Origin: Desulfobacteraceae bacterium
GTDB taxonomy: Bacteria; Desulfobacterota; Desulfobacteria; Desulfobacterales; Desulfosarcinaceae
Direction: 5' to 3'
NCBI GenBank assembly: GCA_027068085.1
Contig: JAMOUQ010000042.1
Span: 1 to 64,000, forward strand
DNA length: 64,000 bases
The notes under the pieces were generated by a model, which had not been told where the DNA came from, did not search any database, and was given only the letters and a program-made list of their open reading frames with translations. A program made the position numbers and the translations under genes. Below, one piece after another: positions 1-7,159 of this stretch (the stretch's first letter is position 1; the number at the start of each line of letters is the position of its first letter).

Positions 1-101
1 TTTCCGGTATGCCCTTTTGGCAAATAGCCCCACCGCTGAAACAATTGTAACACGAGGCACCTGCGGTCCATGGCGCCGAGGCCCTGCATTGCCTCTCGGT
101 C

Positions 102-305
102 ATGTTAAGCGAGCTTGAAAAACAGCGAAGAAACGTTACCCTTTTCCTTGGGCTCATGCGCATTTACCATGTTCTCGGATGCCCGGTAAGCTATAATTCG
201 CTTACCCGGAGCACAGGACTTCGTTCTAACGCGACGATCCAGGACTACCTGGATATATTCAGCGGGACCTCTCTGGGCTTCATGATCCCCTATAAAAACC
301 GGTAA
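102..305 (+). pseudogene. Fragment of a DUF4143-type AAA ATPase
   Basis: The 67-residue reading frame carries SYNSLTRSTG followed by TIQDYLDIFSGTSLGFMIP. This matches the helix-turn-helix-like start of the DUF4143 region, where family members read roughly 'vSynsLar.lg.s..Tv..Yl..Le.sflif.lP'. The intact paralogue just downstream has the equivalent stretch at about its residues 205-240. There is no P-loop upstream and no nuclease-like C-terminal part downstream, so this is a remnant. The ATG is arbitrary, because the true gene would have begun several hundred bases upstream. It suggests that this locus once held more than one member of the family. Confidence 0.5.
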
Positions 306-551
306 CGATTGCGTACCACAACGGATTCCGGCCATGATGTTCTTCAACACCAGGTTATCATCAAGCCGGCATTGCTGAGGCATCTTTTTATGCTCTCTGC
401 ATCGCATCCTGCCCGGATCCTTTCCTACAACAAGATGCTGGGCCCAGCTCCTTTTTGCAAAGCGCGTTGCCATAAAGGGCGGAAAGTGGTATTTAGGCAT
501 AAATTGTAATGTGTTAGGTTTTGGGATATGAGGAGGGGTGGGGGATGGTTG
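306..551. other. Non-coding or decayed stretch
   Basis: No recognisable gene. Short open frames exist on both strands, but none has a ribosome binding site or a recognisable protein motif. The tract lies between an ATPase fragment and an intact ATPase, and is probably decayed accessory DNA. Confidence 0.4.
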
Positions 552-586
552 TGTGCAAATTTAACTTTTTACTTTATATTTGCACA
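552..586. promoter_or_regulatory. Perfect inverted repeat upstream of the ATPase gene
   Basis: TGTGCAAAT (552-560) and ATTTGCACA (578-586) are perfect 9-bp inverted arms separated by 17 AT-rich bases. The right arm ends 21 bases before the ATG at 608. The AT-rich centre contains TTTATAT-like sequence that could serve as a -10 element. This position fits an operator, possibly autoregulatory, but no cognate regulator is identified. Confidence 0.5.
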
Positions 587-607
587 ATTCTTTGATACCC
601 TTCAAAC

Positions 608-1783
608 ATGATTGAACGCGAAATATCCAGAGAATTGATACAATGCTGCGCGGAATACCCCGTGGTGACGGTTTTGGGACCGCGCCAGTCGGGCAAGACC
701 ACCCTCGTGCAGATGACCTTCCCTGACAAGCCTTACTTTTCCCTTGAGGACCCCGATATTCGCATGGCAGCAGATGCCGATCCCAGAGGCTTCCTGGATC
801 AGGCCAAGGAAGGTGCGGTACTGGACGAGGTGCAGCGGCTGCCAGTCTTGCTGTCCTATATTCAGGGCATGGTGGACAGAAAGAAGAGGCCGGGGATGTT
901 TGTCCTCACAGGGAGCCATCAGCCACGGTTGCATGAGGCCATTGCCCAGTCCCTGGCAGGACGGAGCGCCATGCTGACCTTATGGCCTTTTTCTTTCTCA
1001 GAGCTCAAACAATATAAACAGGGCTGGAAAGCCTTTGAGCTTATCCATAGGGGCTGTTTCCCCCGCCTTCACGAAGAGGGGCTTGAGTCCAGCAGGTTCT
1101 ACAACAGTTACCTTCAGACTTATGTTGAGCGGGATGTGCGGGCGCTCATTAATCTGCGTGACCTTGGCCGGTTTCAGGTATTTCTCAGGCTGCTGGCGGG
1201 GCGTGTGGGGCAGGTGGTCAACCTCACCTCCCTGTCAAATGACGTGGGTGTTTCGGTCACCACCATCAAGAATTGGCTCAGTGTCCTTGAAGCCTCTTAT
1301 GTCATCTTCCAATTGCCACCCTTTTATCAAAATATCCGCAAAAGGGTCATCAAGTCTCCCAAGATATATTTCACAGATGTGGGTCTTGCAGCCTTCCTGC
1401 TGGGCATTCACAATGAAGACCAAGCCTCCCGTGACCCCTTGCGGGGCAACCTGTATGAAAATCTGGTGATCGCAGATGTCATGAAGGGCGGCTTTAACAG
1501 GGGTATCAGGCCTGAGGCCTATTTTTACCGCGACTCGCACGGCAACGAGGTGGACCTGGTGATCAAGGAAAGGGGCAATCTCATACCTGTTGAGATTAAG
1601 TCGGCATCCACCTTTTCAGAAAATTTCCTCAAAGGCCTGGAGCGGTTCAGGGAACTGGGACTTGATCGTGTGTGTTCAGGCTTTGTCCTTTATAATGGGG
1701 AGCAGGAGTTCAGGGTCCACAATGTTCGCATCCTCAATCCCCTCCATGTGGAAGACCTGTGGGAGACATTGGTTTCTCCCTGA
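608..1783 (+). CDS. AAA+ ATPase with DUF4143 domain
   Basis: A full-length (391 residues) member of the large, poorly understood prokaryotic ATPase family with an N-terminal AAA_14 domain and a C-terminal DUF4143 domain. The Walker A motif GPRQSGKTT lies at residues 24-32, a Walker B-like AVLDEVQRL near 70-78, and a sensor-like LTGSHQ near 100. The DUF4143 part includes YVERDVRALINLRDL and ends in a PD-(D/E)XK-like pattern, EVDLVI followed by PVEIKSAS. Members are often mobile or multicopy and are suspected of defence or toxin-like roles, but the function is not established. It lies alone between a related fragment and an IS remnant, behind a perfect inverted repeat. The ATG has no strong Shine-Dalgarno sequence. 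Confidence 0.85.
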   Translation: MIEREISRELIQCCAEYPVVTVLGPRQSGKTTLVQMTFPDKPYFSLEDPDIRMAADADPRGFLDQAKEGAVLDEVQRLPVLLSYIQGMVDRKKRPGMFVLTGSHQPRLHEAIAQSLAGRSAMLTLWPFSFSELKQYKQGWKAFELIHRGCFPRLHEEGLESSRFYNSYLQTYVERDVRALINLRDLGRFQVFLRLLAGRVGQVVNLTSLSNDVGVSVTTIKNWLSVLEASYVIFQLPPFYQNIRKRVIKSPKIYFTDVGLAAFLLGIHNEDQASRDPLRGNLYENLVIADVMKGGFNRGIRPEAYFYRDSHGNEVDLVIKERGNLIPVEIKSASTFSENFLKGLERFRELGLDRVCSGFVLYNGEQEFRVHNVRILNPLHVEDLWETLVSP

Positions 1784-1988
1784 TTAGGGCGATCAGGAGC
1801 TGAAAACTCCCACCTGAAATCCCCCAAACCCCACTCAGATCATCCTCCCTGTATTCCATGGCAATCTTTTCTGCCCTTCTAAGCAGCACCCTCTGTGCCA
1901 ATGAAAGTGAGACACCGACCTCTTGCAAAATTAGTGTAGGGCGGGTAGGAGTTCTCACATGAAAACCATACAATTTGATTCCTAGTCG

Positions 1989-2470
1989 ATGAAGCAGAGT
2001 CAAGCAACACCATCACAGTCTGGAACAGAGGGAGCCCGTAGGGCGACTGGCGTTCCAAACTGTGATGGCGGTTCCCGGTCAGCTTTTTCACCGCCTGACC
2101 CGGAAGTGCCGGAAAAAAAGGCCAGAAGACGCTTTAGCGCCGCATACAAACTGCGCATTCTCCGGCAATACGAAGCATGTCGTCAACCAGGCGAAATCGG
2201 TGCCCTGCCAAGACGGGAAGGTCTCTATCACTCCAATATCAGCACTTGGCGGCGGCAGCGTGACCAGGGAGCCCTGCAGGGCCTTAGTCCCAAAAAGCGG
2301 GGTAGAAAGGCCAAAAAGCCTAATCCAATGGCCCTGAAAGTCGCCCGGCTGGAACGGGAGAACAGGCAACTGACTCAAAAGCTCAAGCAGGCTGAAACAA
2401 TCATCGAGGCTCAAAAAAAATCTCGGAGATCCTGGGCATACCGCAGGAAAACAACGGAGAGAGCAAATGA
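1989..2470 (+). pseudogene. IS3-family transposase OrfA, frameshifted
   Basis: OrfA-type protein with a helix-turn-helix (RRRFSAAYKLRILRQYEA), then GEIGALPRREGLYHSNIS, SPKKRGRKAKK and a leucine-zipper-like tail (ARLERENRQLTQKLKQAETI). At a run of eight A (2413-2420) the frame changes. With one more A the product would continue KKISEILGIPQENNGESK and stop at the ATGA overlap with orfB (2467-2470), as in relatives. The change may be a real deletion, an assembly error or ribosomal slippage. In the unshifted frame translation runs on to 2648 as nonsense. Confidence 0.7.
2011..2067. repeat. Nested inverted repeat within orfA start region
   Basis: CATCACAGTCTGGAAC (2011-2026) pairs with GTTCCAAACTGTGATG (2052-2067), 15 of 16 positions. 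Inside it GCCC (2034-2037) pairs with GGGC (2041-2044) around GTA. The result is a long cruciform- or RNA-hairpin-forming element in the first 80 bases of orfA. Confidence 0.6.
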
Positions 2471-2856
2471 TGGCCGCAGTTGTCTCGCTGGGGGGCACGG
2501 TTGGCAAAAAAGCGGCCTGCGAAGCGTTGGCGGTTGCCAGGGCAACTTTTTACAGGCATGCGAACAGGAAAAGCTCCCGTGGGAACGAAAAGTGCCGCCC
2601 CGCCCCACCGCTGGCTCTTTCTCAGCAGGAACGTCAGGCTGTGCTTGATGTTGCCCATGAAAAACGGTTTTGGGATGCCTCGCCTTACCAGATTTACGCG
2701 ACCCTGCTGGATGAAGGACGCTATATTGCCTCTATCCGTACGTTTTACCGAGTGTTGGCAGCCAACCAGGAAGTTTGTGAACGAAGAAAGCAGGTGGTTC
2801 GTCCACGGTATCAAAAAAAGGTTGAAAAAACAAGTAACTATCCGTATTGGGGTTGA
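2467..2856 (+). pseudogene. IS3-family transposase OrfB, 3'-truncated
   Basis: The first ~115 residues match the N-terminal part of IS3 OrfB proteins: GKKAACEALAVARATFYRH, then LDVAHEKRFWDASPYQIYATLLDEG-like residues and VLAANQEVCERRKQVVRPRY. The rve/DDE domain that should follow is absent, because the frame leaves the family at about 2815 and stops at 2856. Its start overlaps the frame-corrected orfA stop as ATGA, the usual coupling in this IS group. The product is inactive. Confidence 0.7.
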
Positions 2857-2980
2857 CATTATCGAATATTTTAAACAGATGTCTGAAGATACCGGAATTC
2901 CTTACCAGAATTTAATCAATCTTTATTTAAGAGACTGTGTCCAATCAGGTCGGAAAATTGCGATTAAGTGGACAGCCTGA
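2822..2980 (+). pseudogene. 3' remnant of a CopG/BrnA-like RHH antitoxin gene
   Basis: The frame reads KKQVTIRIGVDIIEYF, then GIPYQNLINLYLRDC, and ends IAIKW with a stop at 2978-2980. This is the ribbon-helix-helix DNA-binding tail typical of CopG/BrnA-type antitoxins. The 5' part of the gene and any toxin partner are missing. The remnant abuts truncated IS orfB sequence, so insertion followed by deletion probably removed them. The family call is strong on motif shape, but the exact subfamily is not certain. Confidence 0.6.
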
Positions 2981-2997
2981 TTTTAAGTGCTACAGTT

Positions 2998-3082
2998 TTT
3001 GAGAAATTTCTTCTCAAAATCCCCTACCCATAAAAAGGGGTACGCACCAGGGTTGTAACTCCCTGAAACAACTGGTGCGTAC
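2998..3082. repeat. Chain of three hairpins
   Basis: TTTGAGAA (2998-3005)/TTCTCAAA (3011-3018) form an 8-bp stem with a 5-base loop. CCCC (3021-3024) pairs with GGGG (3037-3040). GTACGCACCAGGGTTGT (3040-3056) pairs with ACAACTGGTGCGTAC (3068-3082) except for a two-G bulge, with an 11-base loop. They lie between the antitoxin remnant and the tRNA-Arg 3' end. They may be a terminator or the end of a mobile element. Confidence 0.55.
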
Positions 3083-3194
3083 GTTGAACTTTAACGTTCC
3101 CAGCGCCCTTAACCCACAGAAGGCTGCCGGTCTCATCCCCTATGCTTTGGGCGCCATCGGTTCCCCTCCCATCATCCCCCGCCTTTTTCTTTCT

Positions 3195-3271
3195 TGGCGC
3201 GCCCGGCAGGATTCGAACCTGCGGCCTACGGATTCGAAGTCCGGCGCTCTATCCGGCTGAGCTACGGGCGC
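3195..3271 (-). tRNA. tRNA-Arg (anticodon UCG)
   Basis: On the minus strand, the acceptor stem GCGCCCG pairs with CGGGCGC, the D-loop reads AGCTCAGCCGGATAGAGC, the anticodon loop CTTCGAA gives UCG, the T-arm GGTTCGAATCC is canonical, and the 3' CCA is encoded (3195-3197). Reads CGA codons. Its 3' end faces the decayed accessory region, which makes it a likely integration target. Confidence 0.95.
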
Positions 3272-3277
3272 AGATGG

Positions 3278-3315
3278 AAAAAGACCATTGCAACTCAAGC
3301 CGGCTGCAATGGTCT
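3278..3315 (-). terminator. Intrinsic terminator between the two tRNA genes
   Basis: AGACCATTGCA (3282-3292) pairs perfectly with TGCAATGGTCT (3305-3315), an 11-bp stem. Read on the minus strand the stem is followed by TTTTT (3278-3282 complement), so it fits rho-independent termination or attenuation after tRNA-His. Confidence 0.6.
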
Positions 3316-3327
3316 GAATTCAGAATA

Positions 3328-3404
3328 TGGGGTGAGTGATGGGACTTGAACCCACGACCACTTGGGCCACAACCAAGTGCTCTACCAACTGAGCTACACC
3401 CACC
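3328..3404 (-). tRNA. tRNA-His (anticodon GUG)
   Basis: The minus-strand transcript starts with the extra G(-1) opposite C73. The acceptor stem is GTGGGTG with CACTCAC, the anticodon loop TTGTGGC gives GUG, the T-arm is GGTTCAAGTCC, and the 3' CCA is encoded at 3328-3330. Confidence 0.95.
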
Positions 3405-3418
3405 GTATGAAAAGCCTT

Positions 3419-3447
3419 TAACTACCAATACACAACGACGATTGCAA
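3419..3447 (-). promoter_or_regulatory. Promoter for tRNA-His
   Basis: On the minus strand, a -35-like TTGCAA (3442-3447), a 17-base spacer and a -10-like TAGTTA (3419-3424). The -10 element is 14 bases before the tRNA 5' end at 3404. Spacing is ideal for a sigma-70 promoter. Confidence 0.5.
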
Positions 3448-3633
3448 GTAAATTTTGACGACTTGGCAAAGAGCCCCGCGGCTGTCCTTGCGCATCACGG
3501 CGTGACGGCGGAAGCCGGTCCTGGTTGCGAGACCGGGCCCTGCTCATTGCGGGGCCCTCGACACTTCAATCTATTGATTATTTCAGCCTTCTGTTATAGA
3601 TTCTGGCTCTGTTCGAAGGCCATTTTCCGGATC

Positions 3634-3840
3634 ATGCAACCTTTTTCGTTTTTTTATGGGATAATCCAGGTGACAGACTTCCACATTTTTGTTATCCGCG
3701 CCGTTCTGGCGGTGGTTTTTGCAGTCGTTTTGACGCGTGTCTTTCATCCTGACTTTCAGCCGGTATATGTCGCCGGCCTGGCGGTCATTCTTGTGGGACT
3801 GGCCTATCTGGCCGAATTCTTGCGGCAGCGAAAAAAATAA
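3634..3840 (+). CDS. Small membrane protein upstream of selB
   Basis: A 68-residue frame (or about 56 residues from the GTG at 3670) with two hydrophobic segments, [18 protein letters not shown] and [19 protein letters not shown], and a basic end RQRKK. It ends 16 bases before the selB start, so the two are probably co-transcribed. I do not recognise a family. The short hydrophobic hairpin with a positive cytoplasmic tail suggests an inner-membrane protein. The frame is open further upstream, but that part overlaps the tRNA-His gene and is not credible as coding. There is no strong ribosome binding site for either start. Confidence 0.55.
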   Translation: MQPFSFFYGIIQVTDFHIFVIRAVLAVVFAVVLTRVFHPDFQPVYVAGLAVILVGLAYLAEFLRQRKK

Positions 3841-3856
3841 CCGAGGTAAAAGGCAA

Positions 3857-5776
3857 TTGAAACCGATCATTCTAGGCACGGCAGGACATATCGACCACGG
3901 CAAGACCAGTCTGATAAAGGCCCTCACAGGCGTAAACACCGACCGCCTCAAAGAAGAACAGTTGCGGGGGATAACGATCGAACTCGGCTTTGCCGATCTG
4001 ACCCTGCCCAGCGGCCAGCGCCTTGGCATAGTGGACGTGCCCGGGCATGAAAAATTCGTCAAAAACATGGTGGCCGGCGCCACCGGCATCGACATGGTGG
4101 CCATGATCATCGCCGCCGACGAAGGGGTAATGCCCCAAACCCGCGAGCACATGGAAATTTGTTCCCTTCTGGACATAAAACACGGTCTGGTGGTTTTGAC
4201 CAAAATCGATCTGGTCGATGAAGAATGGCTGGAGCTGGTCAAGGACGACATCGAACAATTCGTACGGGGCAGCTTTCTCGAAGGGGCGCCCGTAATCCCG
4301 GTCTCGGCCGTTACCGGTGAAGGCCTGGACAGGTTCAAAGAAGCGCTTGACAGCCTCTGCACCCAGGTGCCGGAGCGCAGTTCAGCGGGACTTTTCCGCC
4401 TGCCGGTCGACCGGGTATTTACCATGCGGGGATTCGGCACCGTCATAACCGGAACCCTTTCTTCCGGCAAGATCAAGCTGGGGGAGACGGTCCGGATTTA
4501 TCCCGCAAGCACAACCTCCAAAGTCAGGGGCCTGCAGGTCCACGGCCAGAGCGTCGAAGAATCTGCCGCCGGCATGCGGACAGCCATCAACCTCCAGGGA
4601 ATCGATAAATCCGAGGTGAGCCGGGGGCAGGTGGTGGCCCTGCCCGACACCCTGATACCGACTTACATGGCCGACGTGGAGCTGCTTTTCCTGGCCTCCA
4701 ATGCCAAAGCCATCAAAAACAGAACCCGGATAAGATTCCACAGCGGAACCGGCGAAGTACTGGGAAACCTGATCCTTCTGGATACAGAAGAGCTGGCTCC
4801 CGGAGACCGGGCGTTGGCCCAGATCAGGCTTGAAAAACCGGTCGTTCTGGTAAGAGACGACAGGTTCGTCATCCGCAGCTATTCGCCTGTAAGGACCATA
4901 GGCGGGGGACGCGTCCTCAACCCTGTGGCATTGAAACACAAACGCTTCAGGGCCGAGGTCATCGACCAGCTCCGCCGCCTGGCGGGCGACACCGAAACCG
5001 ACCTTGTGGCCGTTCATATCGAGTCGTCAGGATGGGCCGGTTGCAGCCTGACTCAGTTAAGGGTGATGACCAACCAATCCCCCAAAGCCCTCGAACAATC
5101 GCTTGCAGGCCTGCTGAGCAAAAAGACCATCCTGGTGCTCGACAGGGAATCGCGCAGGTACGTCCATTCGGCAAACGTCAACCGGCTCGAGGCCCTGATC
5201 AGAGACCACCTGTCTGAATATCACCGCAATCACAGGCTGCGTTCGGGCATGCCCAAAGAGGAGCTCAAATCCAAACTGCCCGATGCCATCGGCCAGCGCC
5301 TGTTTACCCTTGTATTGAACAAGATGATAAAGGCCGGCACCTTGGTTCAGGAAGACGAACTGGTCCGCCTTGGCACGCACAAGGTCACCCTGGCGGCGGA
5401 TCAGAAAAAGCTGCGGGCCGCCATGGTCGAACTTTACCTGGAAAGCGGCCTGATGCCTCCGTATTTCAAAGAAGTCTGCAACAAACTGCAGCTTGACCGG
5501 CAACAGGCCCGCCAGGTGCTGGAATTGCTGTTGTCAGAAGGGGTACTGGTCAAAGTCAAGAACGATCTTTATTTCCACCGCCAACCCCTGGAGAAGCTCA
5601 AACAAAACCTGGTGAAATTCCTGACAGAACACAAGGAGATCGACACCGGCCGGTTCAAGGATATGACTGGAGCTTCACGCAAATTTGTGATACCTTTATT
5701 GGAATATTTCGATTCATGCCAGCTGACCATAAGAGTCGGCGACAGTCGAAGGCTGCGCAAAAAAGCCGGACAGTGA
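3857..5776 (+). CDS. selB: Selenocysteine-specific elongation factor SelB
   Basis: A 639-residue translational GTPase that brings Sec-tRNA to UGA codons marked by an mRNA SECIS hairpin. G-domain motifs are [13 protein letters not shown] (G1), [10 protein letters not shown] (switch I), [12 protein letters not shown] (G3) and TKIDLVD (G4). EF-Tu-like beta-barrel domains follow, and a long C-terminal region from about residue 380 fits the winged-helix repeats that bind SECIS RNA. The TTG at 3857 is chosen because GAGGTAAAAGG precedes it and [16 protein letters not shown] is the usual SelB start; an ATG-initiated frame further upstream (3737) adds a non-homologous extension. Its presence makes in-frame UGA genes in this genome plausible. 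Confidence 0.95.
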   Translation: MKPIILGTAGHIDHGKTSLIKALTGVNTDRLKEEQLRGITIELGFADLTLPSGQRLGIVDVPGHEKFVKNMVAGATGIDMVAMIIAADEGVMPQTREHMEICSLLDIKHGLVVLTKIDLVDEEWLELVKDDIEQFVRGSFLEGAPVIPVSAVTGEGLDRFKEALDSLCTQVPERSSAGLFRLPVDRVFTMRGFGTVITGTLSSGKIKLGETVRIYPASTTSKVRGLQVHGQSVEESAAGMRTAINLQGIDKSEVSRGQVVALPDTLIPTYMADVELLFLASNAKAIKNRTRIRFHSGTGEVLGNLILLDTEELAPGDRALAQIRLEKPVVLVRDDRFVIRSYSPVRTIGGGRVLNPVALKHKRFRAEVIDQLRRLAGDTETDLVAVHIESSGWAGCSLTQLRVMTNQSPKALEQSLAGLLSKKTILVLDRESRRYVHSANVNRLEALIRDHLSEYHRNHRLRSGMPKEELKSKLPDAIGQRLFTLVLNKMIKAGTLVQEDELVRLGTHKVTLAADQKKLRAAMVELYLESGLMPPYFKEVCNKLQLDRQQARQVLELLLSEGVLVKVKNDLYFHRQPLEKLKQNLVKFLTEHKEIDTGRFKDMTGASRKFVIPLLEYFDSCQLTIRVGDSRRLRKKAGQ

Positions 5777-5810
5777 TTCAACCAAATCCGATCATTCAAC
5801 AGGAGAAGGT

Positions 5811-7112
5811 ATGAACGAAAAAAATTCGGCTGACAACGGAAGCGAACCCGAAAAGGGATTCAAATTTTTCGCCTTCAAACGTCTGGCCGTCGGGCTCTTG
5901 CTGCTGATCGCCATCCTGTGGGCCCTGGGTGTCCTGCTGGGGTATTTTGAAAATCCGTCCCCTATTGTTGCCAGACACGACTCCAGCCGGTCAGGGCGTC
6001 TGTCCCATGCCGGCAATGCCCCTGTTGACGGCAAAAAATCAGGCCCGCCGGCCATGGCTGCCGAAAACAACGCTCATGTCGGCCACAAAGCCGAGCCTGC
6101 CGGAGCCACAAAAGAAAAGGTCGAATCTTCCCCTGCCGCCCTCTGGCAGAAGGACCGGTCCTCTGGGCAGCAGCAATCCGCGGCCAAACACCAAGAGCCG
6201 CTCAGTCAAAGCACCTCCTCCGGCCATCCCGCCCCGGTCGAAGACAAAACGACAAAAACAAAGAGCCACAGCCCTGACAAGACGACAGAGGATGGAGCGC
6301 AAAATCAAAGCCATCCGAAGCCCGTCGCCCACCCTGAAGGCAAATCCGCCGTCAAGGCCAAGCCGGCGGGAGTAACCTTCGTGGAGGCGGTCATCAGCCC
6401 CCTGCATTATGAACTGATGGAACGCTTCTGGGGCTGGCGGCCGAACGACATCCTGAATTTCACGGACAACGTCAACAATTTTCAGCTGGGAGTGCTGGAA
6501 GTGACCAGGCGGACGGCGGTTGCCCTGTCGGAAAGGATTTCGCGCACCGGAACCACCGATACTCTGGATCCCAACCTGCAAAATGCCGTCAACTGGTTCA
6601 TGATCAAGGCCGACCGGTACTGGTTCCCGTCGGCCGAATCCAAGTACAAGGAAGGACTCAAGGAACTTGCCAAATACAGGGACAAGCTGATGGAAGGCAG
6701 GGCTTCTTTCCATACCCGCTCGGACAATCTGATTCCCCTGCTTGCTTCTTTCGAGGACCTGCTGGGAAGTTGCGACGAAAACCTGGTAAAAGCCTTTGAA
6801 GAAGACGGATCGCCGGTAAGCTTCTTCAGGGCCGACGACTATGTCTACTACACCAGGGGGGTTGCCAGCGCCATGCTGTCCATCCTGGAGGCCGTCCACC
6901 ACGAGTTCATCTCGATCCTCGAGACCCGTCACGGCACCGAACTGCTACACCATGCCATCGAATCCTGCCGGCGGGCGGTGGAGATAGATCCCATCATGGT
7001 GATCAACTCCGACCTTGACGGAATATTTGCCAACCATCGCGCCAACATGGCCGCGCCGATAAGCCATGCAAGGTTCTACCTGGGCCAACTGATCAAAACC
7101 CTGTCGACCTGA
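5811..7112 (+). CDS. DUF2333 family membrane-anchored protein
   Basis: 433 residues. A short cytoplasmic N-terminus is followed by one membrane segment (LAVGLLLLIAILWALGVLLG, about 26-45). A Ser/Pro/Lys-rich low-complexity linker of about 130 residues comes next, and then a globular C-terminal domain beginning near FVEAVISPLHYELMERFWGW. The C-terminal half matches the DUF2333 family pattern, including DNVNNFQLGV and WFMIKADRYWFPSAE. The biochemical role is unknown; relatives are envelope-associated. Good ribosome binding site (AGGAGAAGG) before the ATG. It starts 35 bases after selB on the same strand, so it may share a transcript with it. Confidence 0.75.
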   Translation: MNEKNSADNGSEPEKGFKFFAFKRLAVGLLLLIAILWALGVLLGYFENPSPIVARHDSSRSGRLSHAGNAPVDGKKSGPPAMAAENNAHVGHKAEPAGATKEKVESSPAALWQKDRSSGQQQSAAKHQEPLSQSTSSGHPAPVEDKTTKTKSHSPDKTTEDGAQNQSHPKPVAHPEGKSAVKAKPAGVTFVEAVISPLHYELMERFWGWRPNDILNFTDNVNNFQLGVLEVTRRTAVALSERISRTGTTDTLDPNLQNAVNWFMIKADRYWFPSAESKYKEGLKELAKYRDKLMEGRASFHTRSDNLIPLLASFEDLLGSCDENLVKAFEEDGSPVSFFRADDYVYYTRGVASAMLSILEAVHHEFISILETRHGTELLHHAIESCRRAVEIDPIMVINSDLDGIFANHRANMAAPISHARFYLGQLIKTLST

Positions 7113-7140
7113 TCGGCGGCCGAAAAGGCGGCCCAGCCAT

Positions 7141-7159
7141 GACCTCAATAAATGAGGTC
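7141..7159. terminator. Hairpin at the convergent DUF2333/hemW end
   Basis: GACCTCA (7141-7147) and TGAGGTC (7153-7159) pair perfectly around ATAAA. The hairpin covers the hemW stop codon and follows the DUF2333 stop by 28 bases. There is no good U-tract on either side, so efficient termination is uncertain. Confidence 0.4.

Larger units (their letters stand above)
1989..2830 (+). mobile_element. Decayed IS3-type insertion sequence
   Basis: Contains an orfA and the N-terminal part of an orfB of an IS3-family element. The orfB catalytic DDE integrase core is missing: similarity stops near 2815-2830 and the sequence runs into an unrelated antitoxin remnant. No right terminal inverted repeat is visible and the left end could not be placed. 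The span given covers only the recognisable coding part. The element cannot transpose by itself. Confidence 0.7.

Noticed and set aside
105-500. A 131-residue minus-strand frame opposite the ATPase fragment
   Set aside because: No ribosome binding site and no recognisable motif; the plus strand carries a family signature in the same place.
1734-2003. 89-residue minus-strand frame between the ATPase and the IS element
   Set aside because: Overlaps the 3' end of the ATPase gene and has no convincing family motif or start.
3346-3633. Upstream extension of the small membrane protein
   Set aside because: Runs through the tRNA-His gene and a GC-rich hairpin region; no family similarity before residue 95 of that frame.
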